Source: Comamonas sp.
Lineage (GTDB): Bacteria; Pseudomonadota; Gammaproteobacteria; Burkholderiales; Burkholderiaceae_C
DNA length: 64,000 nucleotides
NCBI RefSeq assembly: GCF_009360615.1
Contig: NZ_SPEY01000018.1
Coordinates: 1-64,000, forward strand
Direction: 5' to 3'
A model generated the notes under the pieces. That model was given only the letters and a program-made list of their open reading frames with translations, was not told where the DNA came from and did not search any database. Of the stretch, positions 18,376 to 32,967 are shown piece after piece. The stretch's first letter is position 1. Every line of letters starts with the position of its first letter. A program made the position numbers and the translations under genes.

Positions 18376-18513
18376 ATGTGGAAGCTGGCGATTGGTTTTG
18401 TGGTGTTTGCCGCCGTGGCGCTGTTTGTCATCATGAAGGCCGGTGACAAGGTGGATATGAGCGGCGAAAAACATGGTGCGGACGCGATTCATGCCCCCGC
18501 TGAATCCAAATGA
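18376..18513 (+). CDS. 45-residue single-span membrane protein
   Basis: ATG 18376 is preceded by GGAGA at good spacing, and the ORF is closed by a terminator 20 bp downstream, which supports a real gene. The product has one transmembrane helix (LAIGFVVFAAVALFVIM), then a charged tail with GDKVDMSGEKHGAD. The frame extends upstream to 18304, but without a ribosome site. The function is unknown. It lies alone between the porin terminator and its own terminator, so it is probably monocistronic. Confidence 0.7.
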   Translation: MWKLAIGFVVFAAVALFVIMKAGDKVDMSGEKHGADAIHAPAESK

Positions 18514-18532
18514 AGAAAGCCGCAATGGATCA

Positions 18533-18557
18533 AAGCCCCGCAGGTCGGGGCTTTTTT
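18533..18557 (+). terminator. Rho-independent terminator after the 45-aa gene
   Basis: Stem AAGCCCCG / CGGGGCTT with loop CAGGT and a following T-run. Confidence 0.85.
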
Positions 18558-18662
18558 GTAGCGATCTTTTCTGCTGCGGCACAACCGAAATGCACATGCA
18601 TTCTCGAGGTGCATGCCCGGACTGCCTAGAATGTTTGGCCTCCATAGAAAAGACCGCAGAAC

Positions 18663-21600
18663 ATGACGCAGGGCCTGATTCGTATCCGTGGTGCTCGCCA
18701 GCACAATCTTCGCAATCTGGACATCGATATCCGTACCGGTGAGCTGACCGTGGTCACCGGCCCCAGCGGCTCGGGCAAGTCCAGCCTGGTGTTCGACACC
18801 CTCTACGCCGAAGGTCAGCGTCGCTATGTAGAGACTTTCTCTGCCTATGCGCGACAGTTCCTGGACCGCATGGACAAGCCGGCCGTGGACAAGGTCGAGG
18901 GTGTGCCGCCCGCGATCGCCATCGATCAGACCAACCCGGTGCGCAACTCGCGTTCCACCGTGGGCACGATGACGGAGATCAACGATCACCTCAAGCTGCT
19001 GTTTGCACGCGCGGCCCAGTTGTTCGACAGCAGGACGGCCCTGCCGGTGCGCCATGACACGGCAGACAGCATTTATGCCGAACTGGCCCGGCGCTGCGAG
19101 GCGGAGGGTGACCCGCGCATTGCCATCACCTTCCCCGTCGAGCTGCCGGCCAACACCACGGCCGATGAGGTGGAGCAATGGCTGTCCGCCAGCGGTTTCA
19201 CCAAGGTACAGGCCGAGCGCGAGGTGGAGCGGGCTCATGCGGCCAGTGACGAGACAGTCAAGGGCAAGAAAAAAGCCAAGCCAGCCCCCGAGAAGATCAA
19301 GGTGCTGGATGTGATTGCCGACCGTTTTCGGCTCGGCAAGGCCGAGCGTGCCCGCGCTCTGGAGGCGATCGAGGTGGGCCTCAAGCGCGGCAGCGGCAGG
19401 CTCACGGTGTATGTGCTGCCTGAAAGCACCGCCGAGGCGGCCGAGCCCGAACTGTGGAAGTTCTCGCTGGGTCTGCATTGCCCCGAGAGCAATCTGAGCT
19501 ATCAGGAGCCGATTCCCTCGCTGTTTTCCTTCAACTCCGCAGTGGGGGCCTGCGATGCCTGCCGTGGCTTCGGGCGCGTCATCGGGGTGGACTGGGGCCT
19601 GGTGATCCCCAATGAAAAGCTCACGTTGCGCACCGGTGTCATCAAGCCGATCCAGACGCCGGCCTGGAAGGAGATTCAGGACGACCTGATGCGTCACTCC
19701 GAGGCGGAGGGCATTCCACGCGATACGGCCTGGTCCAAGCTGACCCAGGCGCAGAAGGACTGGGTGATCGAAGGCTCGCCCCACTGGAACGGAAAGTGGA
19801 GCCAGACCTGGTATGGCATTCGCCGCTTTTTCGAGTACCTCGAAAGCAAGGCCTACAAGATGCATATCCGGGTGCTGCTGTCCAAATACCGCAGCTATAC
19901 CGAATGCCCGAGCTGCGGCGGTGCCCGCCTCAAGACCGAAAGCCTGCTCTGGCGCATCGGCAGCAAGCAGGCTGCCGATGCCGTGCTGCCGCCCGGCGAC
20001 GAGAGCGGCAGATACCAGCGCTTCATGCCGCAGGCAGTGGGCTGGAGCCGCGAGCAGCTCGACAGCCTGCCGGGCCTGTGTCTGCATGACCTGATGCGTC
20101 TGCCGATCGCGCGCCTGCGCGACTTCTTTGCACAGCTGGCGCCAGACAGCGATGCCGTCAAAAATGATGGCGAAGCCCAGGCACTGAAGATGCTGCATGC
20201 CGAAGTCATGACGCGGTTGCAGTATCTGTGCGATGTGGGCATAGGCTACCTCACGCTGGACCGCCAGAGCCGCACGCTGAGCGGCGGCGAGGTGCAGCGC
20301 ATCAACCTGACCACCGCACTGGGCACGTCGCTGGTCAACACCTTGTTTGTGCTCGACGAGCCATCGATCGGTCTGCACCCGCGCGATATGGAGCGCATCA
20401 CCGAGGCCATGCAGCGCCTGCGCGATGCGGGCAATACGCTGGTGGTGGTGGAGCATGACCCCGCCGTGATGTTTGCCGCCGACCGCATGATCGACATGGG
20501 CCCGGGCCCCGGTGCGCGCGGCGGCCAGATCGTGTTCGACGGCACGCCCGAGGATTTGCGCCAGGCCGATACCTTGACCGGCGCCTATCTGGGCGGGCGC
20601 AAGCAGGTGGGTTTCGGTCTCAAGCGCATGGTGACCGAAAGCACGCCGCGCCTGATTCTCGAAGGCGCTCGCGAGCACAATCTGCGCGATATCAGCGTGG
20701 ACTTTCCGCTGCAGCGCCTGGTCACCGTCACCGGTGTTTCGGGCTCGGGCAAGTCCACACTGATCCAGGACGTACTGGTGCCTGCGCTGATGCGTCACTT
20801 CGGCAAGCCCACCGACGCGGCGGGCGCGTTCGAGCGCCTGCTGGGCGCAGACCATCTGGCCGATGTGATGTTCGTGGACCAGTCGCCGATCGGCAAGACG
20901 GCGCGCTCCAACCCGGTCAGCTATGTGGGCGCCTGGGATGCGATCCGCGAACTGTTCGCCGTGGCCCCGCTGTCACGCCAGCGCGGCTACACGGCGGCCA
21001 AGTTCAGCTTCAACAGCGGCGACGGCCGCTGCCCGACCTGCGGCGGCTCGGGCTTCGAGCATGTGGAAATGCAGTTCCTCTCGGACGTCTACCTGCGCTG
21101 CCCGGACTGCAATGGCACGCGTTATCGCCCCGAGATTCTGGAAGTGAGAATCGAGCGCAACGGCCAGTCGCTGAATGTGGCCGACGTGCTGGAGCTCACG
21201 GTGGCCGAAGCCGCGCTGCTGTTTGCGCAGGACCGCGACGTGATCCGCGCGCTCCAGCCCATCGTCGATGTGGGCCTGGAATACGTGAAGCTGGGCCAGC
21301 CCGTTCCCACGCTGTCGGGCGGCGAGGCGCAGCGCCTCAAGCTTGCCGGCTTTCTGGCCGAGGCGGCCAAGGCGCAGTCCAAAACCAAGCAGTCGCTGGC
21401 CAGGAAAGGCACGCTGTTCCTGTTCGACGAGCCCACGACCGGCCTGCATTTCGAAGACATCGCCAAGCTCATGCGCGCATTGCGCAAGCTGCTCGAAGCC
21501 GGCCACTCGCTGATCGTCATCGAGCACAACCTGGACGTGATTCGCGCCAGCGACTGGCTGATCGATCTGGGCCCTGAAGGCGGTGATGGCGGCGGTCTGA

Positions 21601-24599
21601 TCGTCGCCGAGGGCACGCCCGAGGAGGTGCGCCATGTGAAGGAATCGCACACGGCCCAGGCCCTGCGCGAATACGACCTGGCCATGGGCGTGGGCGGCGA
21701 GGCGGTGCGCGAAGTCGCTCCGATGCTCTACAAACCCCAGCGCAAGGCCCAGGCCGAAAAGGCGCCGCAGGCCAAGAACGCGATCGAGATTGTCAATGCG
21801 AAGGAGCACAATCTCAAATCCCTGAGCGTGGATGTCCCTCGCGGCAAGTTCAATGTGGTGACCGGGGTGTCTGGCTCGGGCAAGTCCACGCTGGCTTTCG
21901 ACATCCTGTTCAACGAAGGCCAGCGCCGCTATCTCGAATCGCTCAATGCCTATGCACGTTCCATCGTGCAGCCTGCGGGCCGTCCCGAGGTCGATGCGGT
22001 CTACGGCATACCGCCCACGGTGGCCATCGAGCAGCGCCTGTCGCGTGGCGGTCGCAAGTCCACGGTGGGCACGACCACCGAGGTCTGGCACTTTCTGCGC
22101 CTGCTTTACGTGAAGCTGGGCGTGCAGCACTGCATTCACGACGATGCCATCGTGCAGCCGCAGACCGAGGAGAGCATTGCCGCGCAGCTGATGACGAATT
22201 TCCGGGGGCAGACCATTGGCCTGCTGAGCCCGCTGGTCGTCAACCGCAAGGGCGTCTATACCGAGCTGGCCGACTGGGCCAGACCCAAGGGCTACACCCA
22301 TCTGCGCGTGGACGGCGAGTTTCTGCCGACCACCGGCTTTCCGCGGATTGACCGCTTCAAGGAACACACCATCGAGCTGCCCGTGGCCAGCGTGACGGTG
22401 ACCGCGGCCAACGAGAAGGAGTTGCGCGGCCATCTGCGCCAGGCGCTGGAAATCGGCAAGGGCGTGCTGCATGTACTGTCCGGCATCGAGAACCTGGCCG
22501 ATGCCATGCAGGGCGGCCGGAGCACGGCCGGCATCGGCGCGCTGCGGGTGTTCTCCACCCAGCGTGCCTGCCCGGTCTGCGCCACGAGCTATGCCGAGCT
22601 GGACCCGCGTCTGTTCTCCTACAACAGCAAGCATGGCTGGTGCCCCGACTGCGTGGGCACGGGCGTGAAGCTGACCAAGGACCAGCGCAAGGTCTATGAC
22701 GACACCTTGCTGGCAGACGACAACCGGGGCCGGGAGGTGAAGTTCGAGGGCCAGGAAGTGGAAGATCTGGCCGAGGTGGAATGCCCCAAGTGCCACGGCA
22801 CCCGTCTGAACCCCGTGGCGCGAGCCGTGAAGTTTCACGACGAGGCGATTACCGATATCGCGCAGCTGTCGGTCAGCGATGTGCGCCACTGGATACAGAG
22901 TCTGGAGCTTACGGGCCGCGAAGCCGACATTGCGCGCGACCTGATTCCCGAGATCCAGAGCCGTCTGGAATTCCTGGAAGAAGTCGGTCTCAACTATCTC
23001 ACGCTGGACCGCGGCGCCCCCACCCTGAGCGGGGGCGAGGCCCAGCGCATCCGCCTGGCCGCACAGCTGGGCAGCAATCTGCAAGGCGTCTGCTATGTGC
23101 TGGATGAGCCCACCATCGGCCTGCATGCGCGCGACAACCAGATTCTGCTCAATGCCTTGCACAAGCTCGGCGACAAGGGCAACACGCTGGTGGTGGTGGA
23201 GCACGACGAAGACACGATTCGCCGCGCCGACCATGTGATCGATATCGGTCCCAGCGCCGGCATTCGCGGCGGCCGTCTGGTGGCTGAAGGCACGGTTGCC
23301 GACATCATGGCGGCCAAGGACTCGGTCACCGGGCGCTATCTGCTGCACGCCATGCGCCACCCCTTCAAGCCGCGTCTGTGGGTGGGAGAGGGCGAGTCTC
23401 CGGTGCAGCCGGCTGCTATCAATGCAGAAGCTTCTGACGCTGGCGATATGGAGGTTTCAGATAAAAAACCATCTAAAACCAAGAAAAAGAAAGCGGTAGC
23501 TGCTACTGAAAATGTGGTGCAGCAAGACAGCGATGCATTGCACTGGCTCACGGTGCTGGGCGCGAATCTGCACAATCTGCAGAATGTGGACGCGCGCGTT
23601 CCGCTCAAGCGCCTGGTGGCCGTGACCGGCGTTTCGGGCTCGGGCAAGTCCACGCTGGCGCGCGATGTGCTGCTGAGCAATGTGGCGGCCTGGGTGCAGC
23701 AGCGCTCGACCAAGGCCGGCCGCGATGCCATGGATGCCGGCAAGTCGCCGGCACTCGTGGGCTGCAAGGGGCTCAAGGGCTTCGAGACCATCGACCGCGT
23801 GCTCGAAGTCGACCAGACGCCGATCGGCAAGACACCGCGCTCCTGCCCCGCGACCTATATCGGCTTCTGGGACACGATTCGCAAGCTGTTCGCCGAGACC
23901 CTGGAGGCCAAGGCCCGCGGCTATGCGGCCGGCCGCTTCTCGTTCAACACCGGCGAAGGCCGCTGCCCGGCCTGCGAGGGCCAGGGCGTACGCACCATCG
24001 AGATGAGCTTTCTGCCCGATGTGAAAGTGCCTTGCGAAGTCTGCCACGGCGCACGCTTCAACCCCGAGACGCTGGCCGTGACCTGGCGCGGAAAGAGCAT
24101 TGGCGATGTGCTGCAGATGGAGGTCGACGAGGCTGTTGAGTTCTTCGCCTCCATGCCCTCGATTGCTCATCCGCTGCAGTTGCTGAAAGACGTGGGTCTG
24201 GGCTATCTGACCCTGGGCCAGCCATCGCCCACGCTGTCGGGTGGCGAGGCCCAGCGCATCAAGCTGGTGACCGAGCTGACCAAGGTGCGCGACGATATCG
24301 GCCGCCGCGGGCAGAAGGCTCCGCACACGCTGTATGTGCTGGACGAACCCACCGTGGGCCTGCACATGGCCGATGTGGACAAGCTCATCCATGTGCTGCA
24401 CCGCCTTGTCGACGGCGGCCACAGCGTGGTGGTCATCGAGCATGACCTCGACGTGATTGCCGAGGCGGACTGGATCATCGATCTGGGCCCCGAAGGCGGC
24501 AAGGACGGCGGGCGCATCGTGGCCTCGGGGACTCCCGAGGATCTGGTCGGCATCGGCACCCACACCGGCAAGGCACTGGCGCCGGTGCTGGCGCGGTAA
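18663..24599 (+). CDS. uvrA: Double-length UvrA-like excinuclease ABC subunit A
   Basis: 1978 residues, about twice the canonical UvrA (about 940). Four ABC nucleotide-binding modules are visible. Walker A motifs of the G(P/V)SGSGKS type start near residues 33, 691, 1068 and 1656; LSGGE signatures lie near 539, 884, 1455 and 1858. Zinc-finger CxxC pairs occur in both halves ([32 protein letters not shown], then [40 protein letters not shown]). The halves join near residue 1045. A Lys-rich, AT-rich linker occupies about residues 1580-1622. Such tandem UvrAs are known in beta/gammaproteobacteria, but their role beside a standard uvrA is unclear. No LexA box was seen upstream. Confidence 0.93.
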   Translation: MTQGLIRIRGARQHNLRNLDIDIRTGELTVVTGPSGSGKSSLVFDTLYAEGQRRYVETFSAYARQFLDRMDKPAVDKVEGVPPAIAIDQTNPVRNSRSTVGTMTEINDHLKLLFARAAQLFDSRTALPVRHDTADSIYAELARRCEAEGDPRIAITFPVELPANTTADEVEQWLSASGFTKVQAEREVERAHAASDETVKGKKKAKPAPEKIKVLDVIADRFRLGKAERARALEAIEVGLKRGSGRLTVYVLPESTAEAAEPELWKFSLGLHCPESNLSYQEPIPSLFSFNSAVGACDACRGFGRVIGVDWGLVIPNEKLTLRTGVIKPIQTPAWKEIQDDLMRHSEAEGIPRDTAWSKLTQAQKDWVIEGSPHWNGKWSQTWYGIRRFFEYLESKAYKMHIRVLLSKYRSYTECPSCGGARLKTESLLWRIGSKQAADAVLPPGDESGRYQRFMPQAVGWSREQLDSLPGLCLHDLMRLPIARLRDFFAQLAPDSDAVKNDGEAQALKMLHAEVMTRLQYLCDVGIGYLTLDRQSRTLSGGEVQRINLTTALGTSLVNTLFVLDEPSIGLHPRDMERITEAMQRLRDAGNTLVVVEHDPAVMFAADRMIDMGPGPGARGGQIVFDGTPEDLRQADTLTGAYLGGRKQVGFGLKRMVTESTPRLILEGAREHNLRDISVDFPLQRLVTVTGVSGSGKSTLIQDVLVPALMRHFGKPTDAAGAFERLLGADHLADVMFVDQSPIGKTARSNPVSYVGAWDAIRELFAVAPLSRQRGYTAAKFSFNSGDGRCPTCGGSGFEHVEMQFLSDVYLRCPDCNGTRYRPEILEVRIERNGQSLNVADVLELTVAEAALLFAQDRDVIRALQPIVDVGLEYVKLGQPVPTLSGGEAQRLKLAGFLAEAAKAQSKTKQSLARKGTLFLFDEPTTGLHFEDIAKLMRALRKLLEAGHSLIVIEHNLDVIRASDWLIDLGPEGGDGGGLIVAEGTPEEVRHVKESHTAQALREYDLAMGVGGEAVREVAPMLYKPQRKAQAEKAPQAKNAIEIVNAKEHNLKSLSVDVPRGKFNVVTGVSGSGKSTLAFDILFNEGQRRYLESLNAYARSIVQPAGRPEVDAVYGIPPTVAIEQRLSRGGRKSTVGTTTEVWHFLRLLYVKLGVQHCIHDDAIVQPQTEESIAAQLMTNFRGQTIGLLSPLVVNRKGVYTELADWARPKGYTHLRVDGEFLPTTGFPRIDRFKEHTIELPVASVTVTAANEKELRGHLRQALEIGKGVLHVLSGIENLADAMQGGRSTAGIGALRVFSTQRACPVCATSYAELDPRLFSYNSKHGWCPDCVGTGVKLTKDQRKVYDDTLLADDNRGREVKFEGQEVEDLAEVECPKCHGTRLNPVARAVKFHDEAITDIAQLSVSDVRHWIQSLELTGREADIARDLIPEIQSRLEFLEEVGLNYLTLDRGAPTLSGGEAQRIRLAAQLGSNLQGVCYVLDEPTIGLHARDNQILLNALHKLGDKGNTLVVVEHDEDTIRRADHVIDIGPSAGIRGGRLVAEGTVADIMAAKDSVTGRYLLHAMRHPFKPRLWVGEGESPVQPAAINAEASDAGDMEVSDKKPSKTKKKKAVAATENVVQQDSDALHWLTVLGANLHNLQNVDARVPLKRLVAVTGVSGSGKSTLARDVLLSNVAAWVQQRSTKAGRDAMDAGKSPALVGCKGLKGFETIDRVLEVDQTPIGKTPRSCPATYIGFWDTIRKLFAETLEAKARGYAAGRFSFNTGEGRCPACEGQGVRTIEMSFLPDVKVPCEVCHGARFNPETLAVTWRGKSIGDVLQMEVDEAVEFFASMPSIAHPLQLLKDVGLGYLTLGQPSPTLSGGEAQRIKLVTELTKVRDDIGRRGQKAPHTLYVLDEPTVGLHMADVDKLIHVLHRLVDGGHSVVVIEHDLDVIAEADWIIDLGPEGGKDGGRIVASGTPEDLVGIGTHTGKALAPVLAR

Positions 24600-24614
24600 G
24601 AGGCGGCGCGTACC

Positions 24615-25376
24615 ATGTCCTTCTCGCGCAGCAACTTTCCTGCACCGGCGGAGCTGGCCGCCTCGCGTGTCGCGTGGATGGCGCAGATCGCGCACCCACC
24701 GCTGCCGCCGGCGGTGCAGGCCTGGATGACGTGGGCGCGTGGCTGGAAGGATGCGCTGCCGTGGCTGCAGCTTCCTGCATGGCGTGAAGGCGCGGGCAAC
24801 CGGCTCGCGATGCAGCGCGCCACCGATGCGGCAGGGCTGTGGTCTCAGACTGGTGAGTACCGCTTCGGCCTGGACCTCAAGGCCAGCACGCCCGGTGATC
24901 TGCGCTGGATCGATGGTGCGGTGGCGGATGGCTGGAGCCCGCACTGGCTGGTGCTGACCCATGGCCTGGATGGCGACCCGCTGATCGGTGACATGAGCCG
25001 GCCCGAAGTGCCTGTGCTGTGGAAGTGGCATGACGAGCCTCACCGCGCGGCCAGGCCGTTGTTTGCCTCGCTCGAGGAGTTGATGGCGCATGTGCAGGCC
25101 AAGGCCGCCAGAGCGCCACTTGTGCCGCGTGAAACGCGCTCTTCCACCATCTTCTACACCGTGCGCCTGCTGGAGCTGGGGCCCGACCCGGCCAGGGTCA
25201 TGCTGGCGCTCAGGAAAATCTTCACGACGCTGTCTGCACAGGAGCTGCTGAAACTCAAGACACGGCTGCCGCTGACGCTGCTCGACGATAGCGTCAGCGC
25301 CTTGCAAAAGGACCGCCTGGTGCAGCATTTCGAGGGTCTGGGCGCTCGCGTGGAAGTGAGTGAACGTCGCTTGTAG
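24615..25376 (+). CDS. Protein with SMI1/KNR4-like region and L7/L12 C-terminal-like domain
   Basis: 253 residues, starting 15 bp after uvrA and probably cotranscribed. The middle region (YRFGLDLKASTPGDLRWIDG, LVLTHGLDGDPLIGD, then FASLEELMAHVQ) resembles SMI1/KNR4-type proteins. Residues about 180-250 (STIFYTVRLLELGPDPARVM, then TLSAQELLKLKTRLPLTLL, ending FEGLGARVEV) resemble the C-terminal domain of ribosomal protein L7/L12, with its characteristic ending LE..GA.VE. The combination suggests a protein-interaction role rather than an enzyme. The function is unknown and both domain calls are by eye. Confidence 0.7.
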   Translation: MSFSRSNFPAPAELAASRVAWMAQIAHPPLPPAVQAWMTWARGWKDALPWLQLPAWREGAGNRLAMQRATDAAGLWSQTGEYRFGLDLKASTPGDLRWIDGAVADGWSPHWLVLTHGLDGDPLIGDMSRPEVPVLWKWHDEPHRAARPLFASLEELMAHVQAKAARAPLVPRETRSSTIFYTVRLLELGPDPARVMLALRKIFTTLSAQELLKLKTRLPLTLLDDSVSALQKDRLVQHFEGLGARVEVSERRL

Positions 25377-26042
25377 CGCTCACGCAAAGGCGTGCCGATA
25401 CGGCACATGCAGCGCGTCCTTCCAAAACACACCTCGCCATCATCACGCATCACACGCACCGCTTCTGCAAATGCAGGCTCATGGTGTTCATGGGGCAGCG
25501 GCAGCGATTTCTGATCGAAAAAACCGTGCAGCGCTGGCGGTGCACGCGCCGCAGGCACGGATGTCGCTGGAGCAGGCGCTCAGGGGCTTGCCGCATTTGC
25601 AGGCCGCTGCACAGCGCATGGGCAGGCTTCTGTTCTAGTGCCAGCATCGAACGCACGGCGCGCGCTCCGCTGGACGCGGGCTGAGCTGGGTGTAGGGCAT
25701 GGCGCCATGCGCTCGACGATCTCGCCCAGGGACAGGCCCCCTCAGGCACGGTTATCTTCCGCACGGAAGCTGCGTCCGGTGGCATGTGCCGTGAACCGGC
25801 CCGTGGCACCGGGGCGGCGCTTGCGTTTGCGGTGCCCCCGATGATCCCCTGGCTTGCGCCATGGCAGATCGCCGCCGACGAAGCGCAGCGCGGTCCTCCA
25901 TCAATGTAAGCATTGTGCAACGCAGGGGTGCGAGGTCGGTAGCGCCAGCCCCAAAACGGGTGCTCCGCTCAATAATGACGGACTGAAAAGAGCGGTGCCA
26001 CCAGGTTCGGAAGCATGGTTGCTCCGGGTAAGCCGCTGATCT
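25377..26042. other. Gene-poor stretch of about 670 bp upstream of the peptide synthetase
   Basis: No open frame here has a ribosome site, a recognisable domain or consistent codon bias. The longest minus-strand frames (25450-25920 and 25154-25558) are low-complexity Arg/Pro/Ala translations. It may hold the promoter of the synthetase operon and possibly remnants of an older gene. No terminal repeats, tRNA or integrase were seen. Confidence 0.5.
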
Positions 26043-30148
<4,106 letters not shown>

Positions 30149-30149
<1 letters not shown>

Positions 30150-30760
30150 TGCGTATCCTGCCCTGCCTTCTGGCGGGCGGGCATCGAGCCGGTGCACCGC
30201 AGTTGCGCTTGGTGCAGGGGCTGGACGTCACCGACCGAGACAGGGCACGCAGCCAGGCTCGTGCGGCGCTGCGTGCCTGTCTGGCCCCGGAGTGGGGCTG
30301 CACCGACGCCGAGCTGGAGATCAGCAACCTGCGCAACCAGGCGCCGCGCCTGCGCCTGCGCGGCAATCCGCTGACAGCGCCGCACTGCTCCATCAGCCAT
30401 GCGCCAGGCCTGGCGCTGCTGGCCTGGCATGGCTCGGGAGCGGTAGGAGTCGATATCCAGGCGGTGGACCCCGCAGTGCCGCGCTGCGAGCTGGAGGATG
30501 TGGCCCGGCTGTACCTGGAGCCGGAAGTCGCCCGGGCGTTGCGGGATACCGTGCCGGATACCTTGTTTTTTGTCGCGTTCGCGCATGCCTGGACGCAGCA
30601 CGAGGCCCGGCTCAAGTGCGCGGGCCTGGGCCTGGAGGAATGGAGCGGTGCGCTGCAGCGGCGGCTGGCGGGGATGGACTGCGCACCGCTGCAGCCGGCG
30701 GCGGGCTATGCGGGCGCCGTGGCCTGGCACGCTGCTGCCGGCATCGGCGGCGGGCGCTGA
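30149..30760 (+). CDS. 4'-phosphopantetheinyl transferase (Sfp-type)
   Basis: 203 residues. The ATG overlaps the NRPS stop (TGATG), so the genes are translationally coupled. The P1-P3 motifs are recognisable: PHCSISHAPGLALLAW, then GVDIQAVDP with the Mg-binding Asp, and the helix FAHAWTQHEARLKCAGLGL with the W..xEA..K signature. It should load phosphopantetheine onto Ser580 of the neighbouring synthetase. Sfp-type enzymes can be promiscuous, but the overlap points to a dedicated role. An oppositely oriented terminator lies 30 bp downstream. Confidence 0.9.
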
Positions 30761-30790
30761 AAAGGCCGGACATCAGGAGTGCGAACGCCC

Positions 30791-30817
30791 GAAAAAAAGG
30801 CTGCCGGAGGCAGCCTT
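30791..30817 (-). terminator. Terminator of the TRAP transporter operon (shared with PPTase end)
   Basis: Stem AAGGCTGCC / GGCAGCCTT with loop GGA. The A-run at 30792-30798 becomes a T-run on the minus strand, so it serves dctM. Confidence 0.8.
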
Positions 30818-30835
30818 GGCGGGTGGGCGCGGTGC

Positions 30836-32122
30836 TTACTGGAAGCCCAAAGTATGCGGCAGCCAGGTGGACAACGCAGGGACGAAGGTCAGCAGGCACA
30901 GCACGACGAAGTGGGCCAGCAGGAACAGCGGCATCTCGCGCGTCAGATCGGTGATGGATACGCGCGTGGACACGGCGGTCACGAACAGCAGGCCGCCGAC
31001 CGGCGGTGTGATCATGCCCAGCGTGAGGTTGACGATCACCACCATGGCGAAGTGCGTGGGATCGATGCCCAGGCTGAAGGCGATGGGCGCGAGAATGGGC
31101 ACCAGAATCATCACGCCGGGCAGCGGCTCCATGAAGATGCCGAAGACCAGCAGCAGAATGTTCACGGCAATCAGGAACATCACGGGCGAGAGTTCCCAGC
31201 TCACGATCAGCTCCGACAGATACTGCGGAATGCCTTCCACCGTGAGCACCCAGGCAAACGCGGCCGAGGTGGCCATCACCAGCAGCACCGAGGCCGTGAG
31301 CATGGCCGAGCGCGCGAGGATGCCGGGCAGGGCGGACCACTTGAGCGTGCGGTAAACCCATTTGCCACAGACCAGTGCATAGAACACGGCCACCACCGAC
31401 GCTTCCGTGGGCGTGAAGATGCCGAAACGGATGCCGACCACGATGAGGACGATGAGCATCAGCGCGGGGATGGCCTTGAAGCTGGTGCTCCACATCTCGC
31501 GGGCCGAGGGGCGTGGCTCGGTGCTGCGGTAATTGCGCTGTTTGCAGACCCACCAGTTCACGGCCGCCATGGCCAGCGCGATCAGGATGCCGGGGATGAA
31601 GCCGGCCATGAACAGGCCGCCCACCGACACGTTCTCATCCTGCAGCGCATAGATGATCATGCTGACCGATGGCGGAATGATGGGGCCGACGATGGCGGTG
31701 CTGGCCGTCAGCGCGGCCGCATAGGGGCGGCTGTAGCCCGCCTTGTCCATCATCTTGACCATCATGGAGCCGGGGCCGGCCGCATCGGCCAGGGCCGAGC
31801 CCGAGATACCCGAGAACAGGGTCAGCGACAGCACATTGGCATAGCCCAGGCCGCCGCGCAGATGGCCGACGAACTGGGCGGCAAAGCGCAGCAGCACGGC
31901 AGTCAGCGCACCGCCCGACATCAGCTCTGCGGCCAGGATGAAGAAGGGCACGGCCATCAGCGGAAAGCTGTCGATGCCCGTGAACATTTCCTTGAAGACG
32001 ATCAGCTGCGGATAACGTCCGCCCACAAAGACCGCCAGGGCGGCCGAGATGGCCAGCGCAAACGCCACCGGAAAGCCCAGCGCGAGCAGGGCGATGATGG
32101 CAACAAATAAAGTGATACCCAT
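30836..32122 (-). CDS. dctM: TRAP transporter large permease DctM
   Basis: 428 residues, about 12 transmembrane helices. The family stretches are ALLALGFPVAFALAISAALA at the N-terminus, LFSGISGSALADAAGPGSMM, ASTAIVGPIIPPSVSMIIYA, and the C-terminal LTLGMITPPVGGLLFVTA. It forms the channel subunit of a sodium-driven tripartite transporter at the inner membrane, with the DctQ and DctP genes upstream on the same strand. A 184-bp gap containing a dispersed repeat separates it from dctQ. The substrate is probably a C4-dicarboxylate or other organic acid and is not determinable. Confidence 0.94.
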   Translation of the reverse strand: MGITLFVAIIALLALGFPVAFALAISAALAVFVGGRYPQLIVFKEMFTGIDSFPLMAVPFFILAAELMSGGALTAVLLRFAAQFVGHLRGGLGYANVLSLTLFSGISGSALADAAGPGSMMVKMMDKAGYSRPYAAALTASTAIVGPIIPPSVSMIIYALQDENVSVGGLFMAGFIPGILIALAMAAVNWWVCKQRNYRSTEPRPSAREMWSTSFKAIPALMLIVLIVVGIRFGIFTPTEASVVAVFYALVCGKWVYRTLKWSALPGILARSAMLTASVLLVMATSAAFAWVLTVEGIPQYLSELIVSWELSPVMFLIAVNILLLVFGIFMEPLPGVMILVPILAPIAFSLGIDPTHFAMVVIVNLTLGMITPPVGGLLFVTAVSTRVSITDLTREMPLFLLAHFVVLCLLTFVPALSTWLPHTLGFQ

Positions 32123-32180
32123 GATGTTTCAGTCAATCAGTGATTCGTGGCGCAATGCATAAAACTGGCCTGAACCAAGC

Positions 32181-32304
32181 CAGGGACAGCGAGCAAGGGC
32201 CTATGCCGGCCGCGCCGCCCCGCAGCGGGGGCTGCCCCAGCGAGGCTGTCGTCCCCCTCCCGCGAAGCGAGAGAGGGGGAAGGCGCGCAGCGACTCAGGG
32301 GGTG
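32181..32304 (-). repeat. GC-rich dispersed intergenic repeat, copy 2 (inverted)
   Basis: Read on the minus strand it runs from CACCCCCTGAGTCGCTG through a CCTTCCCCCTCTCTCGC / GCGGGAGGGGGACGAC hairpin and GCCTCGCTGGGGC to CCCTTGCTCGCTGTC. It fills the gap between dctQ and dctM, so it is inside a transcript. It is homologous to 7189-7304, 35114-35204 and 49351-49476. Confidence 0.75.
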
Positions 32305-32306
32305 TT

Positions 32307-32822
32307 TCATATAGACGCTGCGGCATCCGCATCCATTTCATCCGACTCTGCGAAGCTGCCTGCGGTGATGTAGCCGCGTGCGATGAACAGCAGATGGATC
32401 AGCATCAGCACAAAGCCCACAGGCATGGCGCCATAGATATAGGAGATCGGGATGTCCGTGGCCGCCGTGGTCTGAAAGCGCGTGGCGTACACATACTGCG
32501 ACGAGGTCACGGTCATGACGGCAAAGAAAACTGCCAGGACCAGCACGACAAAACCACGCATGGCCTGCGCCTTGCGGGTGCTCACGCTGCGGTGCAGATT
32601 GTCGATGGCCACATGGCCGCCAAAGCGCAGCACCAGGCCGGAGCCCAGAAAAGTGACCCAGATCATCATGTGGCGGGCGACTTCTTCGGCCCAGACGATG
32701 GAGTCGCCCGTGGTGTAGCGCAGCACCACGTTGGCAAAAACGATGCAGGCCATGGCCAGCAGCAGCAAGATCAGCAGCCAGCGATTGCCGGCCACGAGAA
32801 TGCGTTCGATACGATCAAGCAT
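32307..32822 (-). CDS. dctQ: TRAP transporter small permease DctQ
   Basis: 171 residues with four transmembrane helices. Helix 1 is WLLILLLLAMACIVFANVVL; the conserved WAEEVARHMMIWVTFLGSGL follows, with the usual E-(E) and R residues of DctQ. It joins DctM in the membrane complex. The start ATG is 201 bp downstream of the dctP stop, with two hairpins between them. The dispersed repeat begins three bases after its stop codon. Confidence 0.92.
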   Translation of the reverse strand: MLDRIERILVAGNRWLLILLLLAMACIVFANVVLRYTTGDSIVWAEEVARHMMIWVTFLGSGLVLRFGGHVAIDNLHRSVSTRKAQAMRGFVVLVLAVFFAVMTVTSSQYVYATRFQTTAATDIPISYIYGAMPVGFVLMLIHLLFIARGYITAGSFAESDEMDADAAASI

Positions 32823-32942
32823 AGGAGTGGGGGTGAGCAGAGGCCGCAGCGAAAATGGCCGCGTGCGCCGGCTGCGTCACGGAGTTGAAGGCTGCGTCAT
32901 CATCAGCGGGAATTGGCGCAAGTCCATTCGTGCTGACCGCAG

Positions 32943-32967
32943 CCGGGCAAGGATAGGCCTTGCCCGG
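32943..32967 (-). promoter_or_regulatory. Intercistronic hairpin between dctP and dctQ
   Basis: Perfect 10-bp stem CCGGGCAAGG / CCTTGCCCGG with loop ATAGG. There is no T-run on the minus strand. A second stem, GGCCACG / CGTGGCC, lies at about 32987-33015. These may protect or partly end the dctP message so that the binding protein is made in excess. Confidence 0.5.

Noticed and set aside
18560-18662. Possible LexA box in front of the long uvrA
   Set aside because: No CTG-N10-CAG match was found between the terminator and the start codon.
25450-25920. A 156-codon minus-strand frame in the NRPS upstream gap
   Set aside because: No ribosome site, no family resemblance, Cys/Arg/Pro-rich reading. 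Neither frame bias nor context supports a gene.
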